Assembly: GCA_000622025.1 (NCBI GenBank)
Contig: JHWU01000008.1
Coordinates: 124,001 to 188,000, forward strand
Direction: 5' to 3'
Length of the DNA: 64,000 nt
From: Lachnospiraceae bacterium AD3010
GTDB lineage: Bacteria; Bacillota; Clostridia; Lachnospirales; Lachnospiraceae
Shown here in pieces: positions 35,523 to 45,782 of this stretch; within the stretch, counting starts at the first letter, position 1, and each line of letters starts with the position of its first letter. Position numbers and translations under genes: made by a program. Below the pieces are notes generated by a model. It was not told the DNA's origin, ran no database searches, and saw only the letters and a program-made list of their open reading frames with translations.

Positions 35523-37226
35523 TCAATATCCGTCCTTATAGTGCACGCGGCAGTCCTTTCTGAAGAAAGATATCCCGTACCTGCCGATGTTTCCGTAGCC
35601 TTCCTCCAGGAGACTGTCTGCATAGTGCCGATCATCGATTTGTTTTATCGCCTCCTCCGCCGCTGTGTCCATTATTTCCAGGGTGAGGGGCTTCCTGCCT
35701 TCCAGTTTGACTGTCTTAAGCTCGATCACAAAGGCTTTATCGAACATCCTTAAAGGTCTGACAAGGATATCGCTCCTGCCCTCTCCGGACTCCCGGTTGG
35801 ATTTTATGATAAATTCATTACTGCCGGTTAAGATCCCTACCATAAAGCCGTGATAGAAGTTTTCATATGAATCCATGTAGCTTATGGAGGGAGTCAGGAG
35901 CTTATTGATCTCCCTCTCAAAGCCTTCGGCGTCGCCCTTTTTCATTGACTCGAATAACGCGCTCCTGTCGGCTTTCTTTACGATCTCCTTATCGAACCAG
36001 TTTATGATCTTCTGTCTGTAGATATATTCCGTCTCCCAGTTTGGGATCGTCATGGTTACATAGGTGCATTTTCCTTTTTCATCATACCTCTCGGCAATCT
36101 TCTTAAGATATCCCGTAAAGAACATGAAATTCCAGAGATTATCCTGCTTCTGGTAGATCTCTCCGTAGGTGATGTCCTCATGCACAGGCTTTTCTATGCT
36201 CCCGCCTTCGATGAGCCTCTCGATCTCCCCCTTTGTGTCGGAGTCCGCCCTCTCTATAAGATCCCGGACAATGGAATTGGAGCTTGTGTTTGCCCAGTAG
36301 GATACGGGGAAGGCATCATGCTTTGCCACGTGGTCGTCCACATAATATATGGTGCTCCAGGGATTATAGATATTCTTCCCGCCGAAGTCATAGCCATTAT
36401 ACCAGCTTCGCACTTCCTCATATCTGTCCGAAAGCTCATAAAAATCCAGCATGGCCTTTACTTCCTCATCCGTAAAGCCGAAAAACTCTCCGTAATTATT
36501 AGTCATTATGGAATTGATCTTTAAGTTGTTCAGCCCTGTAAAAATGGATTCCTTTGAGATCCTTAAGCACCCTGTGATGACGGAAAATTCCAGGGCTGTA
36601 TTGGTCTTTAGTGCCCCTTCGAAAAGGCTTCGGATGAAGCTAACCATATGATCGTAGTAGCCGTCGTAAAATGAGCTCTCCAGAGGCACATCATATTCAT
36701 CTATCAAAATGATGGTATTTTTTCCGGTGGCCTTTTTAATACACTCGCATAAAAATTTCAGGCTGCCCTTATATTCATCGGGCTCCGGCCTCCAATCTTT
36801 ATAACTAAGAAATTTTCCCTTTTCCGTTTCATCCAGCGCTCCGCTTTCAAGTACAAAATCATGACGCTTAAATTCGCTGGCTATCTCATATCTCAAAGCC
36901 TCAAAGGCCGACTTCTCATCCCCTGTTTTGGCGGATTTCAATGTCAAAAAGATCACCGGATATTTTCCCATCATGGAGGTATACTTCTCTCCCGCCTTCA
37001 TGATCTTCAAGCCCTCAAAGAGCGAGGGATCGCCTCCCTCCTCAAAATAGCAGCGCAGCATATCCAAAGTCAATGTCTTCCCGAAGCGCCGGGGGCGGGT
37101 GAAAAGGTTTACCTCGCCTTTTTTGTCTATAAGCTCCTTTATGAAAAGAGTCTTATCCACATAGTAATAATCATTGGATCTTATTTTATTAAAAAACTCC
37201 ACCCCTATGGGCAACGGCTTCTTCAT
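35523..37226 (-). CDS. AAA-ATPase-like / PD-(D/E)XK nuclease-domain protein, copy 1
   Basis: A 567-residue protein of the family with an N-terminal AAA-ATPase-like domain and a C-terminal PDDEXK-type domain, abundant in gut anaerobes and without settled function. The P-loop is the unusual RPRRFGKTLTLDML near 44-57, and Walker B is TIILIDEYDVPLESS near 173-187. The nuclease-like core near 487-507 has GRSDILVRP then AFVIELKTVK (D..ExK). Copy 2 at 46210 is the same length and about 90 percent identical by eye, with differences clustered near residues 110-150. No good ribosome site is visible before this copy. Confidence 0.85.
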   Translation of the reverse strand: MKKPLPIGVEFFNKIRSNDYYYVDKTLFIKELIDKKGEVNLFTRPRRFGKTLTLDMLRCYFEEGGDPSLFEGLKIMKAGEKYTSMMGKYPVIFLTLKSAKTGDEKSAFEALRYEIASEFKRHDFVLESGALDETEKGKFLSYKDWRPEPDEYKGSLKFLCECIKKATGKNTIILIDEYDVPLESSFYDGYYDHMVSFIRSLFEGALKTNTALEFSVITGCLRISKESIFTGLNNLKINSIMTNNYGEFFGFTDEEVKAMLDFYELSDRYEEVRSWYNGYDFGGKNIYNPWSTIYYVDDHVAKHDAFPVSYWANTSSNSIVRDLIERADSDTKGEIERLIEGGSIEKPVHEDITYGEIYQKQDNLWNFMFFTGYLKKIAERYDEKGKCTYVTMTIPNWETEYIYRQKIINWFDKEIVKKADRSALFESMKKGDAEGFEREINKLLTPSISYMDSYENFYHGFMVGILTGSNEFIIKSNRESGEGRSDILVRPLRMFDKAFVIELKTVKLEGRKPLTLEIMDTAAEEAIKQIDDRHYADSLLEEGYGNIGRYGISFFRKDCRVHYKDGY

Positions 37227-37311
37227 GGCTTATCTATGCCGCTCCTTTCCGTCAATTGTTATCCTGCCGCCCGATGTGAGCAGCGTAGACCCCAACATCA
37301 TTATATTAAAC

Positions 37312-37337
37312 AGCGGCGGCTTCTTCAAGCCGCCGCT
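37312..37337 (-). terminator. GC hairpin AGCGGCGGCTT-CTTC-AAGCCGCCGCT
   Basis: A perfect 11-bp stem with a 4-base loop, 33 bp after the surface-protein stop on the minus strand and before ATPase copy 1. The same hairpin, with loop ATTC, occurs at 47957-47982 before ATPase copy 2. Confidence 0.82.
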
Positions 37338-37369
37338 GATCAACTCTTCAGGTTAGCTTCAATATTGAC

Positions 37370-40300
37370 TTATTTTACCTTTATGGTTATCTTGTATTTC
37401 TTATTAAGGTACTTATAACGGACTTTGATGCTGTCCTTTTCCTTCGGGTCCACAAGAACGGAATTATCGGAAACCTTAGCCTGGGAATGCTTCTGCTTAA
37501 TGATGGTGAGATCCCCGGCGGCAATGTCAGTGCCGAAGAGATCATGCACAGTCCTGACCTCGGTTTTGCTGCCCTTATTCATATTCTTTGCACTCTCCTG
37601 TGCCTTAGGCTTCTCCACCGTGAAATTGATGGTATAGGTAACTCCGTCCTCCATGGTCATTGTGGCAGTCCCGCTCTTTTTACAGGTGATCTTCGGGATC
37701 AGGGTCTTTTTATTGACCTTCACCTTTACTCCGCCGGTGGTCTTTATGGAGTTCCTGTCCTTAAGCTTCGATGCAGTGGTGAACTTGCTGCCTGTTATGA
37801 CAGTCATCTTAAGGTCTGAGGGCTTCACATTTGAAGCAGCAACCTTAGAGAAATCAAGGACCAGTTTCTTTATATTTCCACTGCTTCCGCCGGAACTTCC
37901 GCCGGAGCTTTTGCTTGTAACAGGAGCAAAATTATCCTCAGGAGCCGCATATTTCTCTCCGGCTTCCGTTAAAGGCACCTTATCTACGGCAGTGTCTTCT
38001 ACTCTAACGCTGAATTCAGCAGATGAAGACAGGTAATCTTCGCTTTCTTCCGCAGTAGCTGTAATGGTCGCAGTTCCGACATTAACTGCCGTCACCTTTC
38101 CCTCACTGTCAACCGTAGCCACCTTTTCATCACTGCTCTTAAAGCTTACATTTGTCTTAGCCCCGCCCAGGTTGTTAAAATAGCTTTCCCCTTTTTTCAA
38201 GGTAATCAAAGCTTCGGCAAAGCTTATCTCCTGATCCGCTTTCCCTATCTCAACCCGGACCTTTTCTTCTAAAGTGTCATTATGGTTATTGTCCCCCTTA
38301 ACCTTATACCATACATAGTAGGTTCCGGCGTCCGTGGATTCGGGAATCAAATCTGAATATACTTCTGCCGGACCTTCTTCATTTCCAGGGGCATACTGCA
38401 TAGTTCCGCCATTAGCTTTTCCCGGATCAACAAGTGCCTGGGGGTTCCCGTTATATACCAGACCACTCTTTGCAGCCGGGGCTGTCACTACAGAGGATTC
38501 CGCTTTCGATATCGTAAAGCTCTTTATCCTGTCTGCAGGCAGCTTATAATTCCTGTCAGAAAGGCTTTCTGCTGTTGCCGTATAGCTGCCGGCATCCTTC
38601 TTTCCCCCGGCAACTTTAACCGTGCAGCTGTCACCTTCGATAAGGCCTCCTGCTGTGGCAGCAGGGAAGTGATCACTTCCGTCATAAGTAAATGATGTGC
38701 CACCCCATTCAAGGCTCACTTCTTTTGGAGTGATACCGGCTTTGAGGGAGAGCTTATCATTTGTCTTATCCGTCATCAATGTATAATCCGAAGCATTATC
38801 TCCTCCAAGAGTGCCGCCGGAAACAGTTACACTCTTATCCTCTCCGGCATTATAATCTGCAAAAGACGCAGTATATCCGGAAACCGTCAGTCCTTTAACG
38901 GTCTCATCATTTTTTACCCTCTTCAGAACCGGAGTCCCGGTAAGTATAACATTTGTCGTCTTGTCATATACTTTGTTCTCTGCGCTTATTCCTGAAATAT
39001 AAACCTGTACATTTGTAACAGTAAGCTTGCCATTACTGTAGGAAATATCGTAATTTGCTGTTACATCTTTACCGGATGCATCATTTATTTTTGCTGAAGC
39101 CGGCACTATCACATCAGGATACTCTCCCAACGCGCCTGTACTCTGGCTTGTGCTGATAGAAACTGATCTAAGCGTATGCCCGGAAGCCCCTCCGGAAAGC
39201 GTAGCCTGATCCTTACCGGTTACAATGATGTCATTTACTTCGACAGATTGGTCATTTGCAGTAACAGTGACAGCTTTTCTATTAATACTTATATTTTCAA
39301 CAGGTCCTGAAGTCTCTTTATCGTTATGATTACCATCCCCCTTAACCTTGTACCAAACACTGTAGTTTCCGGCGTTGGTCCCTGTAGGGATGGTTGTGGT
39401 ATAAGGTTCAGTGGCTTCAGTCGCGGTCCCGAGGGCATAGTACATCGTCCCGATACCACCTGTCACTGAGCCTGCTATAATCAAAGCCTGCGCAGAGCCG
39501 GTATAGGATAGATCGGAGATCGCTGCAGGTGCGGTAATATCCTCACCCGAAATCTCAGCCTTATTCACAATCAACTTTACTTTGCAGGTCGCATCATTAA
39601 AATTAACGGAATCATTTGGCGTGAATTTAACAGTGTACTCCGTCTTACTGCTGTCCGATACTTGAGGGACAACCGTCGCATCGCTCCAAGTAAAGTCACC
39701 GTTCACATCAGTTTCGTTCAGAGTCGCCGCACCGCCGGTCAGTGTACTTTCATTCAAGGTCTGTCCGTAGGTAATAGCTGCCGCTGTTGGTACAGTGGTA
39801 ATGTTCGGTGTCGCCTTGGCTATCTCCACAGTCAGTACAGCCGGATTACCTGCTTCATGGTTCTCATCCTCTTTTGCGCGATACCAGATATAATACGTTT
39901 TTGCATCCGTCCCGCCTGGAACAGTCTCGCTATAACCGCTCACAGGTGCAGTATCTGCGTCCGAACCGAGCGCATATTCCATCGCTGTGTCCGCCCCACC
40001 GTTGGCATCCAGCAAAGTCTGCGACTCGCCGGAATATATAAGCCCCATCTTCGCTGTCGGGACAGTAGTAACTTTCGCCTTGACTTTCGTGACGGTCAGC
40101 GTACCTGCCGTGTAGGTGATGTTGTAATTCGCCGTCACATCGTTGCCGTTCGCGTCCCTGATGAGCGCGCCGGATGCTGTGATAGCTCCGTCAAACGTTC
40201 CCACGGCGTTTCTCGTATTTTCGGTCGCTACCGTAACCCTGTAAATACTGTGCCCACTGACAAGCTCGCCGCTTGACACTTCAACTTTATCCGTCCCCGT

Positions 40301-43300
40301 GGCAATTTCGCCGTTCAGCTCCACGCTCTGTGCCTCCGCCTTGATGCTGACGGGGCGCGCCTTGATGGTAAAGGTCGCTGTTATCGTGCCGCTGTAATTG
40401 TCTTTTCCGGTAACGGTGACGGTGGGAGCATTCGCCGCCGTGCTTTCTGATACATTTATATTGTTGCTGTAGGACAAAGTGTAGTCCTCTCCCTCAGTCA
40501 GAGTCGTGTCACCGTCCTTTACCGTAACGGACGGCGTAGTGCCGCTGCCCTGATAGGTCTGCTCAGCGATGGAGCCGATCGTGATATCGCTGTGGCTGAG
40601 AGATTTAAGGAATGTCGCATTAACAGTGACATCTTTTTCCGGCATCGTAAAGGAATATACACCGTTTACCGGCGTGATCGTATGGTCGCTGCCGTCATTG
40701 TAGCTTACGGTGCCGATGGTGTAATTCTCGTCTGGCGTGACCGTCAGCGTAACGGTCTTGTCCGCGTCCGCAAAATCCTTGATGGCGAACGCTGCCGGGG
40801 ATGCCGACACCGTACCGTGTTCGATGCCCTCCGCAGCGATGACGCCGTAGGCGGGGGTGAAGGTCTTACCGTGGATGGCGGCTTTCTGTTCGTCAGTCAG
40901 CGTGCCGCGGTAGAGGTTCGCGCCGTCGGTGTAGTTCATGCCGTCCGCGACCTTTACGGTGGCGGGAACGTAACTACCGTAACTATAGCACACAACACCT
41001 GTGCCGCCGGTCGTGCTAAGCGTGCCGCCGGCGAGGGTCACAGCATAGCTGCTGCTCCAGACCTTCACGGCGTACTTGCCGTCGGGCGCGGTAACGTTCA
41101 GCCCGCCGCCCGCCACGGTGACGCCCTCATCTGCGTTAATCGTGTTATCCTCGGACGAGACCGCGTTCACAGTCCCCCGGCGGACCGTGACGCTATAATC
41201 CGTCATGATTGCACAAAATCCCACAGAATCTGCCGTCACCGTGCCTCCGTTGAATGCGGCGCTGTTTTGAGAAAAAATAGTATTTTCATTATTGCTGTAG
41301 GCGTTCAGCCTGCCCGTCTGATCGCTCTGACCGTAGACGGTGAGACCGCCGTTATCCACTTCAATGGATATACCATTGATCCGCCCGCTCTTCGTGCCGC
41401 AGTTCAGCGTCGCGCCGTCGGCAAGGATGATATGCGTGTCGCCGTCAAACTTCAGCGTGCCGGTATAGCTGACGGTCGTGTTTTCGGGCACGACGTACCA
41501 GCCGCCGTCCAGCGTAGTCGCACCCCCGCCCGTCAATGCGACGGCGTTGGCGGTCTGTTCCGTCCCATTCTCGTCAATGTAACCGGTGGAGACAGTGGGC
41601 AGGGCAAATACCGCGCTGACCGTCACATGGCCATTTGGCATGGTAAAGGTGCGCGTGTCTCCTTCTCCGCTGACTGCAACCTCATTGCCGGAGGTATCCT
41701 TAACCGTTAGGGTTTTCAGCGAATAGCCCGTCTCGGGCGCGAGCGTCAGCGTGACGGTGCGTGCTTCTCCCGTCGCGTCCTTGGCGACGGTGTACTTATC
41801 CGCCGTCACCGTACCGCGGGTCACATCGCCAATAGCGACGGCATATATATTTCCCTCTTCGGGCGAGAGGGTCTTGCCGTTAATCGCCGCCTTCTGCGCA
41901 TTCGACAGCGTGCCAAAGTAGTAATTGCAGGGGTCGGTGTCGTCTTTGTAGAGCATGCCCTCCGCCACCTTCACTGTGCCGTTTACGGCACCTTGTCGTC
42001 CAGATGCATAGAATGTGCCGCCGTTCAGCGTTACACCGCCATCGATGGTGGTGCTACTAAGAGGGCCTTCTGCGGTAGCCGTCAGCATGCCGCCGTTCAG
42101 CGTTACGTCGCCGGAGACGGCAGAGGTGCTCATCATGCTTGTGGTCGCTGTCACCGTGCCGCGGTTTATTGTGACATTCTTGGCACTGATGGCGGCTTCG
42201 CCGAAGTAGTTGGAAGTCGCCGTCACCTTCCCGCCATTGACGGTCAAGTCTTTAGTGCCCACGCTGAGATAGCTGTTGACAGTGAGGCTGCCTGTCTGTT
42301 CGCTCTGCCCGTAAATGACGAGTCCGCTCCACAGGTTCATAATCCCGTCGACGGTCAGCGTCTTGCCGTCGCCGAGGATCAGGTTATATGCGTCGACGGT
42401 GGATTGATTTTTCGCCTGTGTGAGCGTAAGGTCGCTGTTGACGTAGAGAAAACGGCCTTGGGAACCGGATATAAAGGCGGTGTCGCTTTCGTCCATCGTT
42501 TCGTCCACGTTGGTGACTACACTCGCGGTCTGCTCGTTGCCGCTTGCGTCAATGTATGAGATGCCATTGCTGTTTGTATCCGTCACCGTAATCTCATATT
42601 CCACCCCGCCGATGGTGACCTTCATCCACTCTTCGGTGCTGAAAGCCTGATGTGCGAAAACAAACCATGTGCCGTTTTCATCCTCTATTACTTTGCCGTC
42701 CTCGTCCTTTTCCGGGGTGTTGCCGCCCTCTGTGGTCTTGCATTTCTTCGCCGAGAACAGGCTCTCTTCACTGACCTCCACATCCGATACTTCCCCTGTC
42801 AGACCTACCGTATCAAGGATCTCTGACAGTGCCACCTCGCTGTCTCCGGGGAGGATATACTGCTTGTTGTCATAGGTAAATTCCACGGTATAGAGGGAGA
42901 AGCCGTCTGTCTCCGCGGTAGCCGTGTCGCCGTCGGTCTCGACAGTGAGCTTCTCCGCTACAAGCTGCATATTATCAGATACTTTATTATCTGAATCAGC
43001 ACCACTGGCTTCTGATGTCTCTTCGGAATCAGCCTTGTCATTCCCTGCTTTTTCACCCGAATCTGTCCCATTAGGATCAGCTTCCTTGATATGATAGATG
43101 TTCGTTTCCAGATTGCTGTCTGCTACCTCTTCCAGCTTGAATGACACTTTAACCTTGCTTTCATCCGCAGGCTGGGGCTCATTTCCGTCCTGATCCAGCA
43201 CCTTAATATCATAAGTATAGGAAGCGGCCACTTGTTTATCCTCGTCGCGCTCGCTCTCCACGGCTATCTCGGCTTGCTTCTCCTGCGCGACTGTCACCTT

Positions 43301-43678
43301 CTTCACGGAAAGCGCCGCCCCCTCCGGGAACACGCCCTCCTCTGCCTCCACCGTGATCTTCACACCGTTGATGGACCTGGATTCCTTGAAAGCGAGGAGC
43401 TTCTTTTCCCCAGCGTCCTTCTCTTCTTTCGTGTCACCTTCGGAAACAGCAGCATCCTTGTCGGTCTCCAACTTGCTGTCAGATACAGCGGCATCAGATT
43501 CTGACTCATCCGTTAAAATCTCCCCGCCGCCTTCCTGTTGTTCTTCTTCCATAACCACAGCCAGATCCGGATCACCAATCTCCGCCGCAAAAGCAGTCGC
43601 CGGGAATGAATTTACCATCAGCGCCGCCGCAAGCCCCAGCGTAGCAATCCTTTTCGTGATTTCCTTCAATTTTTTCAT
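37370..43678 (-). CDS. Giant secreted mosaic surface protein (beta-helix, MBG, YDG, Big2 domains)
   Basis: A 2102-residue protein. ATG 43678 is preceded by GAGG at correct spacing. A signal peptide (about 1-34, ending PATAFA) is followed by an acidic Ser/Asp-rich region (35-300). Residues about 400-920 form glycine-rich beta-solenoid-like repeats (LTVNGGKVTATS, LTVYGQSDQTGRL) twice, each ending with an NGKTLSPEEG/HGKTFTPAYG unit and a beta domain with FTMPNGHVTVSAVF. Residues about 1025-1850 carry MBG-like modules (YYVWYKVKGDNNHND three times) and a YDG-like domain, then a Big2-like domain (VATVDSEGKVTAVNVGTATIT). No LPXTG or S-layer anchor is seen. The 40-43 kb part is clearly more G+C-rich than its ends. 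Adhesin or matrix role is inferred. Confidence 0.88.
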   Translation of the reverse strand: MKKLKEITKRIATLGLAAALMVNSFPATAFAAEIGDPDLAVVMEEEQQEGGGEILTDESESDAAVSDSKLETDKDAAVSEGDTKEEKDAGEKKLLAFKESRSINGVKITVEAEEGVFPEGAALSVKKVTVAQEKQAEIAVESERDEDKQVAASYTYDIKVLDQDGNEPQPADESKVKVSFKLEEVADSNLETNIYHIKEADPNGTDSGEKAGNDKADSEETSEASGADSDNKVSDNMQLVAEKLTVETDGDTATAETDGFSLYTVEFTYDNKQYILPGDSEVALSEILDTVGLTGEVSDVEVSEESLFSAKKCKTTEGGNTPEKDEDGKVIEDENGTWFVFAHQAFSTEEWMKVTIGGVEYEITVTDTNSNGISYIDASGNEQTASVVTNVDETMDESDTAFISGSQGRFLYVNSDLTLTQAKNQSTVDAYNLILGDGKTLTVDGIMNLWSGLVIYGQSEQTGSLTVNSYLSVGTKDLTVNGGKVTATSNYFGEAAISAKNVTINRGTVTATTSMMSTSAVSGDVTLNGGMLTATAEGPLSSTTIDGGVTLNGGTFYASGRQGAVNGTVKVAEGMLYKDDTDPCNYYFGTLSNAQKAAINGKTLSPEEGNIYAVAIGDVTRGTVTADKYTVAKDATGEARTVTLTLAPETGYSLKTLTVKDTSGNEVAVSGEGDTRTFTMPNGHVTVSAVFALPTVSTGYIDENGTEQTANAVALTGGGATTLDGGWYVVPENTTVSYTGTLKFDGDTHIILADGATLNCGTKSGRINGISIEVDNGGLTVYGQSDQTGRLNAYSNNENTIFSQNSAAFNGGTVTADSVGFCAIMTDYSVTVRRGTVNAVSSEDNTINADEGVTVAGGGLNVTAPDGKYAVKVWSSSYAVTLAGGTLSTTGGTGVVCYSYGSYVPATVKVADGMNYTDGANLYRGTLTDEQKAAIHGKTFTPAYGVIAAEGIEHGTVSASPAAFAIKDFADADKTVTLTVTPDENYTIGTVSYNDGSDHTITPVNGVYSFTMPEKDVTVNATFLKSLSHSDITIGSIAEQTYQGSGTTPSVTVKDGDTTLTEGEDYTLSYSNNINVSESTAANAPTVTVTGKDNYSGTITATFTIKARPVSIKAEAQSVELNGEIATGTDKVEVSSGELVSGHSIYRVTVATENTRNAVGTFDGAITASGALIRDANGNDVTANYNITYTAGTLTVTKVKAKVTTVPTAKMGLIYSGESQTLLDANGGADTAMEYALGSDADTAPVSGYSETVPGGTDAKTYYIWYRAKEDENHEAGNPAVLTVEIAKATPNITTVPTAAAITYGQTLNESTLTGGAATLNETDVNGDFTWSDATVVPQVSDSSKTEYTVKFTPNDSVNFNDATCKVKLIVNKAEISGEDITAPAAISDLSYTGSAQALIIAGSVTGGIGTMYYALGTATEATEPYTTTIPTGTNAGNYSVWYKVKGDGNHNDKETSGPVENISINRKAVTVTANDQSVEVNDIIVTGKDQATLSGGASGHTLRSVSISTSQSTGALGEYPDVIVPASAKINDASGKDVTANYDISYSNGKLTVTNVQVYISGISAENKVYDKTTNVILTGTPVLKRVKNDETVKGLTVSGYTASFADYNAGEDKSVTVSGGTLGGDNASDYTLMTDKTNDKLSLKAGITPKEVSLEWGGTSFTYDGSDHFPAATAGGLIEGDSCTVKVAGGKKDAGSYTATAESLSDRNYKLPADRIKSFTISKAESSVVTAPAAKSGLVYNGNPQALVDPGKANGGTMQYAPGNEEGPAEVYSDLIPESTDAGTYYVWYKVKGDNNHNDTLEEKVRVEIGKADQEISFAEALITLKKGESYFNNLGGAKTNVSFKSSDEKVATVDSEGKVTAVNVGTATITATAEESEDYLSSSAEFSVRVEDTAVDKVPLTEAGEKYAAPEDNFAPVTSKSSGGSSGGSSGNIKKLVLDFSKVAASNVKPSDLKMTVITGSKFTTASKLKDRNSIKTTGGVKVKVNKKTLIPKITCKKSGTATMTMEDGVTYTINFTVEKPKAQESAKNMNKGSKTEVRTVHDLFGTDIAAGDLTIIKQKHSQAKVSDNSVLVDPKEKDSIKVRYKYLNKKYKITIKVK

Positions 43679-43720
43679 ATCCTTCACCTCACCAAATGAT
43701 TTCTATCTTCAAAACGCACA

Positions 43721-43769
43721 ATAACCGTCGCACCAAAGGGTGATATTTACCCTAAAGCGCGACGGTTAT
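43721..43769. promoter_or_regulatory. Nested hairpin in the 5' leader of the surface-protein gene
   Basis: Outer arms ATAACCGTCGC (43721-43731) and GCGACGGTTAT (43759-43769) are perfectly complementary. Inside, AGGGT (43737-43741) pairs with ACCCT (43749-43753). It sits about 45 bp upstream of the start codon. No T-run follows, so a regulatory RNA fold or protein site is as likely as a terminator. Confidence 0.5.
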
Positions 43770-44053
43770 CCATCAGCTGGATAACTCGCGAATTGTTGCG
43801 CAATTTGCTCGTTAAAAACCGGGTGCTGTGCACCTTCTGCTGTGTCGCTTCCGCTCCACAGCAAACAGGCAGACACCTTACGGGTCTGCCTGCGGTTTTT
43901 ATATTCAATTTCAGAAACGCAAATAAGAGCGCAGTGCTCCCCAGCGCTTTTACGTGATAATCTCCCCGAGCCGAGCAAATTGTGGTCGTTCTATTTATGC
44001 CTGTCAAGCATAATATATAATCATTTTTCATTGCTAATCTTCCTTGCATATGT
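43770..44053. other. Gap with no supported gene
   Basis: Short frames exist on both strands, but none has a ribosome site. A hairpin with arms GCAGACAC../..GTCTGCC-type sequence lies near 43868-43892. It probably holds the promoter of the surface-protein gene. Confidence 0.4.
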
Positions 44054-44701
44054 TTACTGTTTGACACGATACTGTGACAGAATTGCTTCCTTTTGAAATT
44101 CCAGCTCTTTTAAGGGATCAAATCCCTCCGGCATAAATGCCAGCCCGATGGCATACCTGGTTACCACCGCAAGCATCAGGTGAAGAGTTGTTGAAAACAT
44201 TTCCATCTCCGGTATGTCCGTTCGTATCGTATGATCCTGTTCCGCCTTTTCATATACGATATGAAACTGTCCGGCAAGATTTCGGATCATGTCCTCATAG
44301 GAATTCAGTGCGCCAGGATCAACATTTTCTGACCGGATATATACATTGAATAACTGGTTATACCGGAGCAGATCCTTGTGATTTCTATACAGCTCCAGAA
44401 ACGAATCTAGATAGAACTCAAAGATCTCAGCTGCTGTCATCCCATCAAAGTTCTCACTTGTCTTCCGCTTCCTGTTTTCCGTCATGAATTGTTCCCATTG
44501 CCTCTCAGCCACGGCTATCACCAGCCCGGGCTTGGAGTCATAATAACGTAGCAGTGTCTTTTTCCCGCAGCCCGCCTCTTTTGCGATGTCTTCCAGCGTG
44601 ACTGCGGTAATGCTCCTTTCCGTAAATAAGCGATATGCAGCATTCAGCATATTTTCGCGGCGCGTCACCATTGTTGCATGATCTAGTTTTGGGTCTCTCA
44701 T
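44054..44701 (-). CDS. TetR family transcriptional regulator
   Basis: A 215-residue regulator. The N-terminal helix-turn-helix, about residues 13-60, reads RRENMLNAAYRLFTERSITA then VTLEDIAKEAGCGKKTLLRY, standard TetR with lysines in the recognition helix. The C-terminal all-helical ligand domain is variable. It lies upstream of, and co-oriented with, the surface-protein gene across a 375-bp gap, so it might control that gene or itself. Its ligand is unknown. Confidence 0.88.
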   Translation of the reverse strand: MRDPKLDHATMVTRRENMLNAAYRLFTERSITAVTLEDIAKEAGCGKKTLLRYYDSKPGLVIAVAERQWEQFMTENRKRKTSENFDGMTAAEIFEFYLDSFLELYRNHKDLLRYNQLFNVYIRSENVDPGALNSYEDMIRNLAGQFHIVYEKAEQDHTIRTDIPEMEMFSTTLHLMLAVVTRYAIGLAFMPEGFDPLKELEFQKEAILSQYRVKQ

Positions 44702-44877
44702 GATCTATACTTCCTGTCTTTTGATACTCTTGGTATCATTTCTAGCATCATATCACCATCCTATGGAATTTTCAATAGAAAATCCGATATCTCGATTTAA
44801 AAAGAATTACATCCCCACATTACGATGGGAAATGTAATTCTTCGAGATAATGCGTATTTCTGTCCTTTGACTTGTAC

Positions 44878-45126
44878 CTATAACACTACGGCAATATCAA
44901 TACCCGCCTTATATGTTGCTCCGCTCACTCTGTTCGTGCCGGCAAGGGTAATCGTCGCAGAACCCTCGCAAACGATGCCGCCGGTGATGGCGGCGTTGTT
45001 GAGGGTGATGGATGCGTCGTTGGCGATCGTTACCGTGCCACTTGTCGTGCCTGTCAGTACATCGCCATCATTTGCTGTGTAGTTCCCGCTCCCCGAAAGT
45101 TCTTTCTCCGCCGCATGCGGAGTCAA
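44878..45126 (-). pseudogene. Fragment of a carbohydrate-binding/beta-solenoid surface protein
   Basis: An 82-codon frame with SGSGNYTANDGDVLTGTTSG, ASITLNNAAITG and SATITLAGTNRVSG, a right-handed beta-helix-like pattern typical of surface proteins. It has no signal peptide and ends abruptly, so it is a remnant. Base composition resembles the G+C-rich interior of the giant surface protein. Together with the Rpn piece next door it marks recombination debris in the 472-bp stretch 44702-45173. Confidence 0.6.
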
Positions 45127-45173
45127 GTGGACGGTTCGAGTGCTTACCAGTAGCTTATGGATTTCTTGTATCC

Positions 45174-45782
45174 TTATGTGATATTTGCAAGCTGTGCCTC
45201 AAGCTCCCTGACCCTCGCTTCGGCCTTGTCAGCCCGTTTCCGTTCTGCTTCGGCTTTTTTCCGTACAACTTCGGTGTTTCTCCGTTCTTCTTCCCTGCCT
45301 TCCTTTCTTCCTTCTTCTCTACCCTCTTCCCTTAATTCCTTTTCTCTTTCCCAGCTCTTCATATACCTGACACCCACACCTTTCTTTGCCTTTGCCCTAT
45401 GTACGATATCGTTAAGCTTATCCGTGAGATCGTCTGTTATGTTCGCTTTCGTGCTCTTCCCTATGTACCTTAGGAGGTTCTTAAGCTTCCTGTCCTCTTC
45501 CCCGGCATCCTCCGGAAGCTCCCCGTCTACATAGAGGTATATCCTCCGTACCCCATCATCATAGGGTATGTCCGGATGGGTTTTGATCGTGCTTCTTACT
45601 TCGTATATCATATCATTCATTCCAAAAGGATCATAGGATAAGATGAAGATCGTCACAAGCTCTGGGAGCCTGTCGTATTCCACCCCTGTTTCAAGGAGCT
45701 GTACATCGATCAGATCCCCGTAATACCTGCTCCTAAAAGAAAAATTAAACTTTATTGAGCCCTTGTAACGGTGTGAATACAA
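45174..45782 (-). pseudogene. N-terminally truncated Rpn/PD-(D/E)XK transposase-type nuclease
   Basis: The frame carries the C-terminal part of the recombination-promoting nuclease/putative transposase family: RYYGDLIDVQLLETGVEYDR, YDPFGMNDMIYEVRSTI, PYDDGVRRIYLYVDG and LRYIGKSTKANITDDLTDK, ending in a highly charged coiled coil (REEGREEGRKEGREEERR). The N-terminal half, holding the catalytic residues, is absent: upstream the frame runs into the end of the helix-turn-helix gene. An apparent ATG at 45782 overlaps that gene by 38 bp. Most likely inactive. Confidence 0.75.

Noticed and set aside
39662-42559. Long plus-strand open frames (204, 372 and 188 codons) opposite the giant surface-protein gene
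   Set aside because: They arise from the G+C-rich repetitive codons of the opposite gene, have no ribosome sites and encode arginine-rich, unstructured sequence.
43747-44067. Minus-strand 106-codon frame upstream of the surface-protein gene
   Set aside because: No ribosome site, biased composition and an overlapping alternative frame of equal quality; treated as non-coding.
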